From the NCBI RefSeq assembly GCF_010669145.1, contig NZ_CP048632.1, positions 1-64,000 of the forward strand: DNA of 64,000 nt, in the 5' to 3' direction. This DNA is from Rhizobium oryzihabitans (lineage in GTDB: Bacteria; Pseudomonadota; Alphaproteobacteria; Rhizobiales; Rhizobiaceae). Below the pieces are notes generated by a model. It did no database searches. It saw nothing but the letters and a program-made list of their open reading frames with translations, and was not told the origin of the DNA. The translations under genes were made by a program, and so were the position numbers. Position 1 is the first letter of the stretch, and each line of letters starts with the position of its first letter. Below, one piece after another: positions 18,743 to 27,386 of this stretch.

Positions 18743-19256
18743 GAATCGCCGGTTTCGAATTCGCTGAAGGTGCCCGGTTCCAGCCGGGCGCAGAGAAGAA
18801 CGCCAAGCTTGTTGGCGAACACATCGAAATGCTTCGCAAGCGGCTGAAAGGTGAATTGACGCCGCAGGACGTGCTAGACGACGCGCGACACGATAACTCG
18901 CCGCTTCACTCGTTCTTCGAGTGGAACGACGGGAGGCGGCCGAAGCCTACCGTCTCCAGCAGGCGCGCGGCCTTATCCGGGCTGTGGTTGCTGTTTATGT
19001 GAGTGACGACAAGCCGGCAGTCAGGCAGAAGGCTTACGTTCACATCGCAGAAAAGGGCGCCCCACACTACCGCGAGACGTCACACGCAATGAGCCAGACC
19101 AAAACGCGGGACATGGTTCTCAAACGTGCTTGGTCTGAATTGCAGGCATGGAAGGCGCGATACAAGGACTTGAAGGAGTTTGCCTCCTTCATCGATATCA
19201 TCGACACAATCGACAAGGACTTCCCAAGGTCTTTGGAGAAGGTCGGGAAGCACTGA
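18739..19256 (+). pseudogene. Hypothetical phage protein, one frameshift near 18931
   Basis: From ATG 18739 (ATGA overlap) the frame encodes RIAGFEFAEGARFQPGAEKN, then LRKRLKGELTPQDVLDDAR. It goes off course after FFEWND, while another frame continues with REAAEAYRLQQARGLIR, YVSDDKPAVRQKAYVHIAE and ends at 19256. One extra G at the GGG run about 18930-18932 would join them into about 172 residues. The composition suggests a soluble helical protein. It is the last gene of the island operon, just before the period-5 repeat tract. Unknown function. Confidence 0.55.
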
Positions 19257-19299
19257 GGCGGAACCGAATGCCCGTTCGGTTGGCAAGGATCATGGTTGG

Positions 19300-19580
19300 G
19301 CAGTCAAGGTGAGTTCAGGCGGGGTAGGTTGCGTCGGGTTGATGCAGGCAAGGCATCGTCCGGTAAGGCATTGTACGGCGAGTTTAGCCATGGCAGGCGA
19401 GCTAAGGCGAGTTGAGTTGAGGTTAGTCGAGGTCGGGTAAGGCTGGCGAGGCTAGGTGTGGTGCGGCACGACAAGGTGCGGCTGTGCATGGTCCGGCAGG
19501 CTAGGCTTGGTTTGGCAAGGCACGGCGAGCTTAGGTCTGTTTAGGCAGGCAAGGCCTGTTCAGGTTCGTCCCGGCAAGGA
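19300..19580 (+). repeat. Degenerate 5-base repeat tract (GGYNN)n, non-coding
   Basis: From about 19,320 to 19,560 the plus strand has GG at five-base steps. In 19445-19553 the GG pairs begin at 19445, 19450, 19455, 19460, 19465, 19475, 19480, 19490, 19495, then 19504, 19509, 19514, 19519, 19524, 19534 and 19544. They are mostly followed by C or T. Two single-base phase slips are visible, near 19395 and 19499. A period of five rules out coding structure, and open frames across it are low-complexity shadows. It occupies the whole gap between the island operon and a terminator. Possible roles: structured RNA, recombination edge, or protein-binding array. Confidence 0.75.
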
Positions 19581-19611
19581 GTGGCGGGTCGAGGACTCGA
19601 TAGGGATGAAG

Positions 19612-19641
19612 AAGCGGCTCTTTGGGGCCGCTTTTTCTTTT
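19612..19641 (+). terminator. Rho-independent terminator before the baseplate genes
   Basis: AAGCGGC (19612-19618) pairs with GCCGCTT (19627-19633) around an eight-base loop and is followed by a T-rich run. It would stop transcription coming out of the island operon and repeat tract just before the baseplate plug gene at 19652. Confidence 0.7.
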
Positions 19642-19651
19642 GGAGTTGGTC

Positions 19652-19963
19652 ATGGCAACATACTACGAAATCCCTCTCAGCGGCTCACCAGAGACGTTTT
19701 CGATCATCCTGAAGGAAACCACGTACCAATTGACGACGCGCTATGTGGCGGCGGATATGGGCGGCTGGCTGCTGGATATTGCCGACGCTGACGGCAACCC
19801 GCTGGCGAATGGTCTCCCGATGGTGACCGGCGCCGATCTTCTGGCGCAGTACGCATATCTTGGGATCGGTGTTGCGCTCTACGTGGCGACTGACGGCGAT
19901 CCTGATGCTGTGCCGACGTTCGACAATCTTGGCACCACGTCGCATCTCTATACCAAGGTTTGA
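19652..19963 (+). CDS. Baseplate plug-family protein
   Basis: The 103-residue protein follows the plug-family pattern: YYEIPLSGSPETFSI, then GGWLLDIADADGNPLANGLP and LLAQYAYLGIGVALYV, with TDGDPDAVPTFDNLG and SHLY at the end. Plug proteins close the baseplate channel. ATG 19652 lies right after the terminator hairpin, with GGAG upstream. It should normally follow the Dit-like gene directly, so it marks the right edge of the inserted island. Confidence 0.8.
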   Translation: MATYYEIPLSGSPETFSIILKETTYQLTTRYVAADMGGWLLDIADADGNPLANGLPMVTGADLLAQYAYLGIGVALYVATDGDPDAVPTFDNLGTTSHLYTKV

Positions 19964-19966
19964 TTG

Positions 19967-20896
19967 ATGGCCCAGCAATGGCTCCGGTACTGCAAGCTCA
20001 CTGTGGCTGGCGGCGGTGACAGCGTTGACCTGTCGCAGCTTCGCATCCGGTTTCAGGTTACGCAGCACAATCTGCAGTCTCCGAATGCAGCGGACATCAC
20101 GATCACCAACCTGTCGGATCAGACGGTAAAGCGTATCAAGGGTGAGGGCACGGAAGTCACGCTTGAGGCCGGCTACGAGGAAAACCCCGGCCTGATTTTC
20201 AAAGGCCAGATCATCCAGAAGCGCTCCGGCCGTGAAAACCCGGTCGACACTTATCTTAACATCATCGCACAGGGCGGTGATCAAGCTTACAATTTCGCGA
20301 CGGTTAGCAAGACGCTGGCCGCCGGCCATAGCTATCGTGATCAGGTTTTGGCGGTTTACGAGGCTCTCAAGCCGTTTGGCATCACCTTGGGAAAGATTGC
20401 CGATCTGGGTGACAAGAAGATGCCTCGGGCGCGCGTCATGTTCGGCATGGCTCGGGACATCCTTCGCACCATCGCGATTTCGACCGGAACGAGCTGGTCG
20501 ATCCAGAACAACGAACTGACCGTCACGAAGAACAACGAGCCGAAAGAGGGCGGCGCAATCGTCCTCAACTCGCGCACCGGCTTGATTGGACTTCCCGTCC
20601 AATCGATCGACGGCATTCTGGTGACGTGCCTGCTCAACCCGCAGATCGGCCCGGGCAGCCTTATCCAGATCGATCAGGCATCGGTTCAGGAAGCAAAACT
20701 GAGCGCTGATTACACCGCGGTCGTCAACAACGCCATGATCCCGTCAACCGCCGACGACGGCTTTTACAAGTGCCTTGTGGTCAACCACAGCGGGGATACC
20801 CGCGGTGATCCTTGGTACACTCAAATCCTTTGCCTTCGCGCTGATGGCAAGGGACCAATACCTCTTTCCATCGCTTCTCAAGGGATCGCTCTCTAA
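19967..20896 (+). CDS. Baseplate hub protein
   Basis: The 309-residue protein has LTVAGGGDSVDLSQLRIRFQ at the N-terminus, then SPNAADITITNLSD, a pattern typical of phage hub proteins (gp27/gp44-like fold). Later parts include VSKTLAAGHSYRDQVLAVYE and a C-terminal part with VVNHSGDTRGDPWYTQ. The hub binds the spike and connects it to the tube. ATG 19967 is chosen over TTG 19964. The TAA-ATG overlap with the spike gene shows coupling. Confidence 0.8.
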   Translation: MAQQWLRYCKLTVAGGGDSVDLSQLRIRFQVTQHNLQSPNAADITITNLSDQTVKRIKGEGTEVTLEAGYEENPGLIFKGQIIQKRSGRENPVDTYLNIIAQGGDQAYNFATVSKTLAAGHSYRDQVLAVYEALKPFGITLGKIADLGDKKMPRARVMFGMARDILRTIAISTGTSWSIQNNELTVTKNNEPKEGGAIVLNSRTGLIGLPVQSIDGILVTCLLNPQIGPGSLIQIDQASVQEAKLSADYTAVVNNAMIPSTADDGFYKCLVVNHSGDTRGDPWYTQILCLRADGKGPIPLSIASQGIAL

Positions 20897-21558
20897 TGGA
20901 TATCAGGGAACGCACTGGCGATCTGGAAGAGGCCTTCCGGGCGATGCTCGACGGCTTCAAGGCTTCGCTGTGGACGGCTGTTCCGGCCATCGTCCAATCT
21001 GTGGACTTCGCCAAACAGACGGCAACGCTTCAGCCGGCGATCAAAAGCCAGCAGAAGATGCCAGACGGATCGGTGAAGGCAGTTGATCTTCCGCTATTGA
21101 CGGACGTGCCGATGCACTTTCCGACAGGCGGCGGGGCATCCATGACTTTCCCGGTAAAAGCTGGCGATGAGGCGCTTGTCGTCTTTTCTTCGCGGCCGAG
21201 CGATGCATGGCAGCAGAGCGGGGGCGTGCAAAGCCAGATCGACGCGCGCACGCATGACCTGTCTGATGGCTTTGCGATGGTCGGGTTCCGGTCGAACGGA
21301 AAGGCTTTGACCAACGTCAGCACAGATTCCGTTCAACTCCGGTCTGATAGCGGGAACACCACAGTTTCGCTGAAGGAGGACGATGTGAAGGTTCAGACCA
21401 GTGGATCAAGTGGCACCTTCACGCCGTCTCAAGTCAACATGACGGTAGGGGGAATGCTGGTGAACATCACCTCATCCAGAGTGGATCTCGGCGGCTTGGG
21501 TGGATCACGAGTCTCCACAGAAGCTGGACCGTCCAACAAGGTTTATGCGGTGCTTTGA
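20896..21558 (+). CDS. Baseplate spike protein (Gp138-like / gpV-type)
   Basis: The 220-residue protein has an N-terminal OB-like domain with ASLWTAVPAIVQSVDFAKQT, then LPLLTDVPMHFPTGGGASMT and VKAGDEALVVF, the pattern of Gp138-family membrane-puncturing spike N-domains. The C-terminal repeats (VKVQTSGSSG and VDLGGLGG) should form a short beta-helix needle. It overlaps the hub gene and the gp25-like gene. Confidence 0.8.
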   Translation: MDIRERTGDLEEAFRAMLDGFKASLWTAVPAIVQSVDFAKQTATLQPAIKSQQKMPDGSVKAVDLPLLTDVPMHFPTGGGASMTFPVKAGDEALVVFSSRPSDAWQQSGGVQSQIDARTHDLSDGFAMVGFRSNGKALTNVSTDSVQLRSDSGNTTVSLKEDDVKVQTSGSSGTFTPSQVNMTVGGMLVNITSSRVDLGGLGGSRVSTEAGPSNKVYAVL

Positions 21559-21911
21559 TGCGTGTGAGAAAGCTTGACGCCAATGGCGATTATTCTTTCG
21601 GAAACCAGCAGCAGGATTTCTGGAAAGACGTTCCTGACGGCCCGGCGCAGTGCGTGCTGACACGGCTATATCTGGAGCAGGGTCAGTGGTTCCTCGACAC
21701 ATCCGAGGGCATCCCGTGGAAGACGCGGGTTCTCGGCAAATACACCGGCGAGACGCGCGATGCGATCATTCGGTCGCGCATCCTTGGAACGCAGGGTGTA
21801 ACCCAGATCGACGCCTATTCCAGTGACCTGAACCGGGAAACCCGAGAGTTCAACGTCTCGGCCACGATATCGACCGAGTACGGCAAGACGACAGTGACAG
21901 GGACGCTTTGA
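21558..21911 (+). CDS. Baseplate wedge protein, gp25-like
   Basis: The 117-residue protein contains FWKDVPDGPAQCVLTRLYLE, then FLDTSEGIPWKTRVLGK and a TREFNVSATISTEYG tail, matching small wedge proteins that initiate sheath assembly. Both ends overlap neighbours (TGATG twice). Confidence 0.75.
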   Translation: MRVRKLDANGDYSFGNQQQDFWKDVPDGPAQCVLTRLYLEQGQWFLDTSEGIPWKTRVLGKYTGETRDAIIRSRILGTQGVTQIDAYSSDLNRETREFNVSATISTEYGKTTVTGTL

Positions 21912-23086
21912 TGGCTATGACACCAGTCTGCGTGATTGATCAGAACGGCATCAGCGTTCCGGCTTATACGGACGTGATGACCTATCTCAAGAGCGCGTAT
22001 CAGGGCATCTATGGCTCTGACGTCTATCTGGAGCCGGATTCCCTCGATGGTCAATTCATCGCGCTTCTGGCACTGGCAATCACCGACGCCAATAACATGG
22101 CTGCTTCGGTCTATAACGCCTTCTCGCCCTCGACGGCGCAGGGCGTTGGCCTGTCCAGCGTCGTGAAGATCAACGGGATCGCGCGCAACATCGCGTCCAA
22201 CTCTACGGTTGATGTGGCGCTGATCGGTGTTGCCGGCACAACAGTCACCAATGGAATCGTGTCGGACGATGCGGGCAACAACTGGAGCCTCCCAGCTAGC
22301 GTCGTTATCCCGCCGTCCGGCACGATCACGGTTACGGCAGTCTGCCAGACCATCGGCGCCGTCACCGCAGCTATCGGCGCTGTATCGACCATCGCCACAC
22401 CGACGCGCGGCTGGCAGAGCGTCTCAAATGCCGCAATCGCCAATCCGGGCAATCCGGTCGAGACGGACGCCAACCTTCGCAATCGGCAGGCCACGTCCAC
22501 TGCTTTGCCCTCCCTGACCATTCTGGAGGGGATTGTCGGCGCAGTGGCGGCTATCACTGGCGTAACCCGGTATCGCGCCTACGAGAACGATACGGACGTC
22601 ACGGACAGCAACGGCATTCCGAGCCATTCGATTGCGCTGATCGTGGAAGGCGGTGATGCCCAGACCATCGGCCAGACGATTGCTGACAAGAAAACGCCAG
22701 GGTCTGGAACGTTCGGAACGACGACGGTCACAATTGTCGATGACATTGGCGTTTCGCACGCCGTCAAGTTTTCACGCCCCGTGTCCATCGGCATAAAGGC
22801 CGGCATCACCGTCAAGGCGTTCGCGGGGTACACGGTTGCGATTGAGAACGCGCTGAAACAGGCAGTGGCCGATTACATCAATGCCCTGCCGATCGGTCAG
22901 AGCGTGTTCTACACGCGCCTCTACGTCCCCGCGAACCTTGGTAACAACAGTTCGGGCGCGACATATGAGGTAACGAATTTGCAGATCGCAAAACTCGCTG
23001 ACTCATTGGCCGCTGCGGACATCGCCATTGCCTTCAATGAAGCCGCGGCCTGCGGTGTCGCCAATATCGTCGTCACGGTGACATGA
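21911..23086 (+). CDS. Baseplate J-like protein
   Basis: The 391-residue protein has the J/gp47 family layout. It opens with VIDQNGISVPAYTDVMTYLK, has LEPDSLDGQFIALLALAI then NNMAASVYNAFSPSTAQGVG, and shows NPGNPVETDANLRNRQATS in the middle. J proteins join wedges into the baseplate ring. Start ATG 21911 overlaps the gp25-like stop. The frame is complete. Confidence 0.85.
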   Translation: MAMTPVCVIDQNGISVPAYTDVMTYLKSAYQGIYGSDVYLEPDSLDGQFIALLALAITDANNMAASVYNAFSPSTAQGVGLSSVVKINGIARNIASNSTVDVALIGVAGTTVTNGIVSDDAGNNWSLPASVVIPPSGTITVTAVCQTIGAVTAAIGAVSTIATPTRGWQSVSNAAIANPGNPVETDANLRNRQATSTALPSLTILEGIVGAVAAITGVTRYRAYENDTDVTDSNGIPSHSIALIVEGGDAQTIGQTIADKKTPGSGTFGTTTVTIVDDIGVSHAVKFSRPVSIGIKAGITVKAFAGYTVAIENALKQAVADYINALPIGQSVFYTRLYVPANLGNNSSGATYEVTNLQIAKLADSLAAADIAIAFNEAAACGVANIVVTVT

Positions 23087-23766
23087 TGGCCACAACTGAC
23101 GACTATCTCGATCTCATCACGCCGTATTATCGCGGGAAGCCGGTCTTCACATCGACGCTGACGGCGGTTCTTGATCCCTTTGCAAACCTTCAGCTCATGC
23201 TCGGCCAGATGCCGCAGGACTTTGATCTTGATGTGGCTGTTGGCGTGCAACTCGACGCCGTCGGCCAGTGGGTCGGGCGATCCCGCTTCATACCGACGCC
23301 GATCCCGAACATCTGGTTTAGCTTTGACGATGCGCTCCGGGGCTTTGATCTTGGCGTCTGGAAAGGGCCGTATGACAGTGACAGCGGTGTCACGCGTCTC
23401 GATGATGAAACGTACCGGATATTCCTTCAGGCAAAGATTGCGGCGAACCAGTGGGATGGACGGGTTGAAACGGCGCAGGCCGCATTCAACCTAGTTTTCT
23501 CGCAGTCGCCGGGAACGCACATTTTTGTCATCGACAATTTCGATATGACGATGACGGTAGGAATTTCCGGCACAATTCCGTCGCTGCTCTTTATCGCGCT
23601 GTTGAACCAAGGGTTTCTACCGATCAAGCCGGAAGGCGTTCGAGTCAACTACGCCATCACGACTGTGACCAGCGCGCCGGTGTTTGGCTTCGACGTGAGC
23701 AACCAGTACATCGGCGGATTTGACGCCGGTTCATGGGGCGTCGGTCCCTCCTACTTCACATCCTAA
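23086..23766 (+). CDS. Baseplate protein, DUF2612 family
   Basis: The roughly 226-residue protein has DDYLDLITPYYRGKPVF, then LDVAVGVQLDAVGQWVGRSR and WFSFDDALRGFDLGVWKGPY, which identify DUF2612. These proteins follow baseplate J and act like Mu gp48/P2 gpI in linking fibres. ATG 23083 (overlapping the J stop) and ATG 23086 are both possible. Aromatic C-terminal repeats (FDVSNQYIGGFDAGSWGVG) echo the earlier segment. Confidence 0.75.
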   Translation: MATTDDYLDLITPYYRGKPVFTSTLTAVLDPFANLQLMLGQMPQDFDLDVAVGVQLDAVGQWVGRSRFIPTPIPNIWFSFDDALRGFDLGVWKGPYDSDSGVTRLDDETYRIFLQAKIAANQWDGRVETAQAAFNLVFSQSPGTHIFVIDNFDMTMTVGISGTIPSLLFIALLNQGFLPIKPEGVRVNYAITTVTSAPVFGFDVSNQYIGGFDAGSWGVGPSYFTS

Positions 23767-23779
23767 ATTCGGGGTTCTC

Positions 23780-24950
23780 ATGGCTACGAACCAGTATCTT
23801 CCTTTCGGCACTGCTGGCGGGGCGAACGTCCTTTCGCCAACTGATTACAACAGTCTTGCTGCGCGCCTCACGGGTTCACCGCTGGCACTGCGGCAAGCGT
23901 CCAACTCAATACGGTGTGGCGCCAGTCGTCAGTCGTCTCTGCAATGATCGGGGAATTCATTCTCGATTACGGCGGGTTCGACGCTTTGGACGATGGCAGT
24001 GTTGATAATCTCGAAACGGGTTTCGCTCGGACCCTGCAAAAGCAGCCTTGGCTTTATGCCACGATTGGAGGAACAGCGACCGCGCTCACAATGGCGCTCA
24101 CGCCCGCTCCAGCGTCGTGGAACGACCTGATTGGCGTTCCGCTCAGAGGGATCATCTCGGCCACTAATACCGGCGCATGCACACTCAACGTCAGCGGTCT
24201 CGGTGCTAAGTCCATCAAACTCGACAATGGCACCGATCCGATTGCTGGCGATCTCAAGGCAGGCGCACTGGCCGTCTTTGTTTATGACGGTACAAACGTT
24301 CAGTTGAATTTCGCATCAGCCATGCTGATGGAACGGCTGAATAAAGGCAGCACCATCGTATCCTATGGCACGGCTGGTTCCTTCTCATGGACGCCACCTG
24401 CAAACGTGCGCTCGGTCTTTGTCCGCGTGTGGGGCGGTGGAGCCGGGGGTGGTGGCAATCAGAATACCGGTGCAGGTGGTGGTGGTGGTGGTGGTTACGC
24501 TGAAGGTTATGTGGCGGTAACCCCCGGAACTCCCGTTACCGTTGTCGTTGGCACTGGTGGCGCGGGCGGCCACAATTCGTCTGCACAAAATGGTGTTGCT
24601 GGTGGGAGTTCTTCATTCGGAGCATCCGTATCTGCGACAGGCGGGACGGGGGCGCGGGGGCAACAAACGGGACACAAGGCATCAGTGGACCCGGAGGCAA
24701 TGGATTTGGTGGGCATAGGCAGGCGACCGGCGGTCAAGGTTCGTCCGGTTCTTGGATCAATAATGCGAACGCAGGGATCGGCGGTAACGGTGGCGCTGCG
24801 GCTGCTGGCGGCGGCCCTGGTGGCGGTATCTCATCCGGTCAGCCCGCAAACGGCCAATCACCCGGCGGCGGTGGCGGCGGTGGCGCCATGAATTACTCCG
24901 GTGGCGCAGGTGCCGCCGGCCTGGTTATCATCGAATATTTTGCGGGATGA
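23780..24950 (+). pseudogene. Glycine-rich tail fibre protein, two frameshifts as sequenced
   Basis: ATG 23780 begins ATNQYLPFGTAGGANVLSPT. The frame is lost near 23877, where GGTTTC seems to have become GGTTC; the next frame resumes with VQLNTVWRQSSVVSAMI. A second break lies in the G runs at about 24648-24661, after which a third frame carries glycine-rich repeats to TGA 24948-24950 (AGAAGLVIIEYFAG end). The intended protein is near 390 residues. It has a shaft and a glycine-rich tip like the polyglycine adhesin tips that bind host receptors. G-tract slippage could be a real switch or a read error. Confidence 0.75.
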
Positions 24951-24980
24951 GATAATGGGCGCTTTTTTTTCCATATCAAC

Positions 24981-25349
24981 ATGTGCTTCGGTCCCAAACG
25001 TCAACAGCCCCTCCGGGGGAATGTGTCGATCGACAATCTTGGACCCTATGGGTCCCCGATCTTCGAGTGGAATTTTCCGGTTACCGTTCCAGTGGGAAAG
25101 GTGATGTTTATCACCGACATTGAGTTCGTTTCCAAATGCGTTCGCAGGCCATCCCAGGACGGAACATGGCGAAACTCATACTTGGTGCTCGATAGCATCA
25201 CTACAATGGGGGAAAATCTCCCGGTTCGTCACTATGTGACCCCGATAAGGCTTCCTGCTGGCTTTAAAGTCACGGGTCATTTTCAAAATAACAGCCCTGA
25301 AGATCAGAACATGATTGCCAGAGTTCATGGCTATATGGAGGATATTTGA
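24981..25349 (+). CDS. Hypothetical fibre-associated protein (start uncertain)
   Basis: The clean frame encodes GNVSIDNLGPYGSPIFEWNF, then VMFITDIEFVSKCVRR and ends HGYMEDI. ATG 24981 has no ribosome site. ATG 24955, five bases after the fibre stop, is better placed but in another frame, and a ninth T in the run of eight at 24963-24970 would link it. The product (about 122-131 residues) is beta-rich and likely an accessory fibre protein. Function not known. Confidence 0.5.
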   Translation: MCFGPKRQQPLRGNVSIDNLGPYGSPIFEWNFPVTVPVGKVMFITDIEFVSKCVRRPSQDGTWRNSYLVLDSITTMGENLPVRHYVTPIRLPAGFKVTGHFQNNSPEDQNMIARVHGYMEDI

Positions 25350-25879
25350 TGCCCACTTTTGCCCGAGTAGACAACGAGCGTGTGATAGAGGTCGTGTCAC
25401 TCGATAAAGGCGTGAAAATTTCCGATGCCGTCCACCCGGACCTATCCGCACAATTCAAAGCCTGTGCTGATGGTGTGTCGCCCGGATGGATCTATGATGG
25501 GAAAACCTTCCGCCAGCCGGTTGCTGAACCCATCACGAAGAGTGAATTGCTAGCCTATGCCGCCATGAAAAGGTTTGAAATCGAGACAGGCGGCATCGTT
25601 GTTAACGGCTGCCGCGTCGATACCAGCCGTGACAGTCAATCGATGATCGCCAACGCTCATTCATATGTCGTCGCGTCGGGGGCCGCTTCCACCAAATTCA
25701 AATCCCTGTCTGGATTTGTGACTTTGTCTGCCGCCGAGGTTAAAGAAACGGCGCTTGCGGTAGGAGCGCACGTGCAGAGTTTGTTCGACGCCGAAGCCAC
25801 CATCGACGCTTTGATCACCTCGGGTGACATTGCTAGCCTTGCCGATATCGACGCCTATCAGTGGCGCTCCGGTGATTAA
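25349..25879 (+). CDS. Tail fibre assembly-like protein (DUF4376-like C-terminus)
   Basis: The 176-residue protein starts PTFARVDNERVIEVVSLDKG, then GWIYDGKTFRQP, the normal opening of small fibre chaperone or fibre-tail proteins. The helical C-terminus (FKSLSGFVTLSAAEVKETAL) resembles DUF4376 modules. It overlaps the previous stop (TGATG) and closes the tail operon before the reverse-strand membrane gene. Confidence 0.65.
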   Translation: MPTFARVDNERVIEVVSLDKGVKISDAVHPDLSAQFKACADGVSPGWIYDGKTFRQPVAEPITKSELLAYAAMKRFEIETGGIVVNGCRVDTSRDSQSMIANAHSYVVASGAASTKFKSLSGFVTLSAAEVKETALAVGAHVQSLFDAEATIDALITSGDIASLADIDAYQWRSGD

Positions 25880-25885
25880 TGGCGT

Positions 25886-27244
25886 TCAAAGCTCAGGCTT
25901 AAGGATCATTGTCGGCAAGATAGTATCTGCGTTGGAGGCTATATACGAGTTGCGGGCCTCCATACTCATTCCGAAGAACGGGTAATTCAAATAGGTCGCC
26001 GCGACTAGAACCGCGCAAATACTTAATGCCACCGTTGCTTTAGCGAGTGAACTTGAAAGGCGCTCCGCGACGACCGGCAAGATGAATGTATATGGCATGA
26101 TGTAAAATTCTGTCTGATTGCCGTGACGGACTGCCAGCGTGAACGCTATGCCAGTAAGGAACGCCGCCGAAAAAAGGGCGATCCTCGTTTGACCTGTCGT
26201 AAAGATAACGCTTGGTTTTTTTGCTGCCGTTGCGACAAATTCGATAATAGCAGCTGCCGCGCAATACAAACAATACGACACGACAACGGCCGAAAGTGCG
26301 AATGACCAGTAGGATATCTGAGAGAAATTGTCTTCCCGGAGGTACGGCAACCACTGAAAGAGGTTCCCGAAAAACCAAAGGGCATTCGCAGTAATCAGGG
26401 ATTGGTCAAGCTTCGAAAACTCGTCATTCGATGCCGGGTTAGCGTAAAACAGGAAGTTCACAACGGCCTGTTTCAAGACGCTGAGAACTGATGCGCCCGT
26501 GAGCAGAAATACGATAAGGTCAGCGACCAGATAGAGGCCCGCCAGGGCGATAATGGTCTTGATCCTGGAATTCGTGTCGGTTTGCTGCCGAAACTCATAT
26601 GTCACGATGAACGCGAGCAGAAATGGCAGAAAAATTATCGGGGGAGAGTAACAAGCTACACCGAACACATTGACGGCGATCGCAATTCCGTAGGTCAGGT
26701 ATCGAACAGATATCCGGGTCGGAGCGGCCGCCACCAAAAGAAATGAAATGAGCAGCAGTGATTGCGAGATAATCTGGCGCTCTACGATAGTCGACATAAC
26801 TAAATGCTGAGCAGTGATGGCGTAAATCGCTGCAACGAGAGCACTAATTTTTCTGTCTGCGCTTACTGTCAGTGACAAAGAGAATATGAGTGCAATGTTT
26901 AAGGCGCCCAATATCTTCGGAAGCATGCTGGCGACAAAAACACCTTTTTGCATAGAGGTCGCGGTCAACGGGCGGGCGAAATCGCTAACCGGATAGATTG
27001 CGTCAAGCCACCACTGATACAAATTGTCTTGGAACCAGTACCGAAGGCTGTATCCGCTGGCCGGAATACCCTGCAGGGATGAATAAATTACGGTCTGCAT
27101 GATGTGGTTCGCGTCTAGATTCCATTCTGCATATGGGAACATCAACCGGATACCAAGAGCAAAGAAGAACAATATCGCAGCCGTCACAGTGCAGCTGACG
27201 CGAAAGCTATCGTTCTCCATCCCGTGTTTATTCCCAATCCGCAT
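25886..27244 (-). CDS. Polytopic membrane protein, possible GT-C glycosyltransferase / serotype conversion
   Basis: The 452-residue protein has about ten to twelve membrane helices beginning with AAILFFFALGIRLMF. It has an early periplasmic loop with DANHIMQTVIYSSLQG, aromatic-rich (YSLRYWFQDNLYQWW). This layout, an acidic residue in the first loop after helix one, is what phage GtrC-type and other GT-C transferases look like. The gene runs against the late genes, is more A/T-rich than its neighbours, and sits between fibre and lysis genes, a normal place for lysogenic conversion genes. No gtrA or gtrB is seen beside it. Substrate unknown; it could also be a polymerase-like protein. Confidence 0.6.
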   Translation of the reverse strand: MRIGNKHGMENDSFRVSCTVTAAILFFFALGIRLMFPYAEWNLDANHIMQTVIYSSLQGIPASGYSLRYWFQDNLYQWWLDAIYPVSDFARPLTATSMQKGVFVASMLPKILGALNIALIFSLSLTVSADRKISALVAAIYAITAQHLVMSTIVERQIISQSLLLISFLLVAAAPTRISVRYLTYGIAIAVNVFGVACYSPPIIFLPFLLAFIVTYEFRQQTDTNSRIKTIIALAGLYLVADLIVFLLTGASVLSVLKQAVVNFLFYANPASNDEFSKLDQSLITANALWFFGNLFQWLPYLREDNFSQISYWSFALSAVVVSYCLYCAAAAIIEFVATAAKKPSVIFTTGQTRIALFSAAFLTGIAFTLAVRHGNQTEFYIMPYTFILPVVAERLSSSLAKATVALSICAVLVAATYLNYPFFGMSMEARNSYIASNADTILPTMILKPEL

Positions 27245-27386
27245 GTCTTCCTCGAAGTCGCTGTGGTGTGCCTCATCAAATTGCTATTTCTCACGAACCC
27301 AATCGTCAATCGCTGATTGTGTTCCGCTAAAATCGCCTGCCCGGTAGCGTAGCCCGGCACCCATAACCCACAATCAGGAGAACATC

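Noticed and set aside
19300..19580. CRISPR array or simple satellite
   Set aside because: No repeated unit longer than GGY recurs, and spacing is 5 bases; no other CRISPR-like arrays were seen in the window.
19180..19791. Open frames running through the 5-base repeat tract
   Set aside because: They come from the low-complexity repeat lacking stops; no ribosome site and no protein-like composition.
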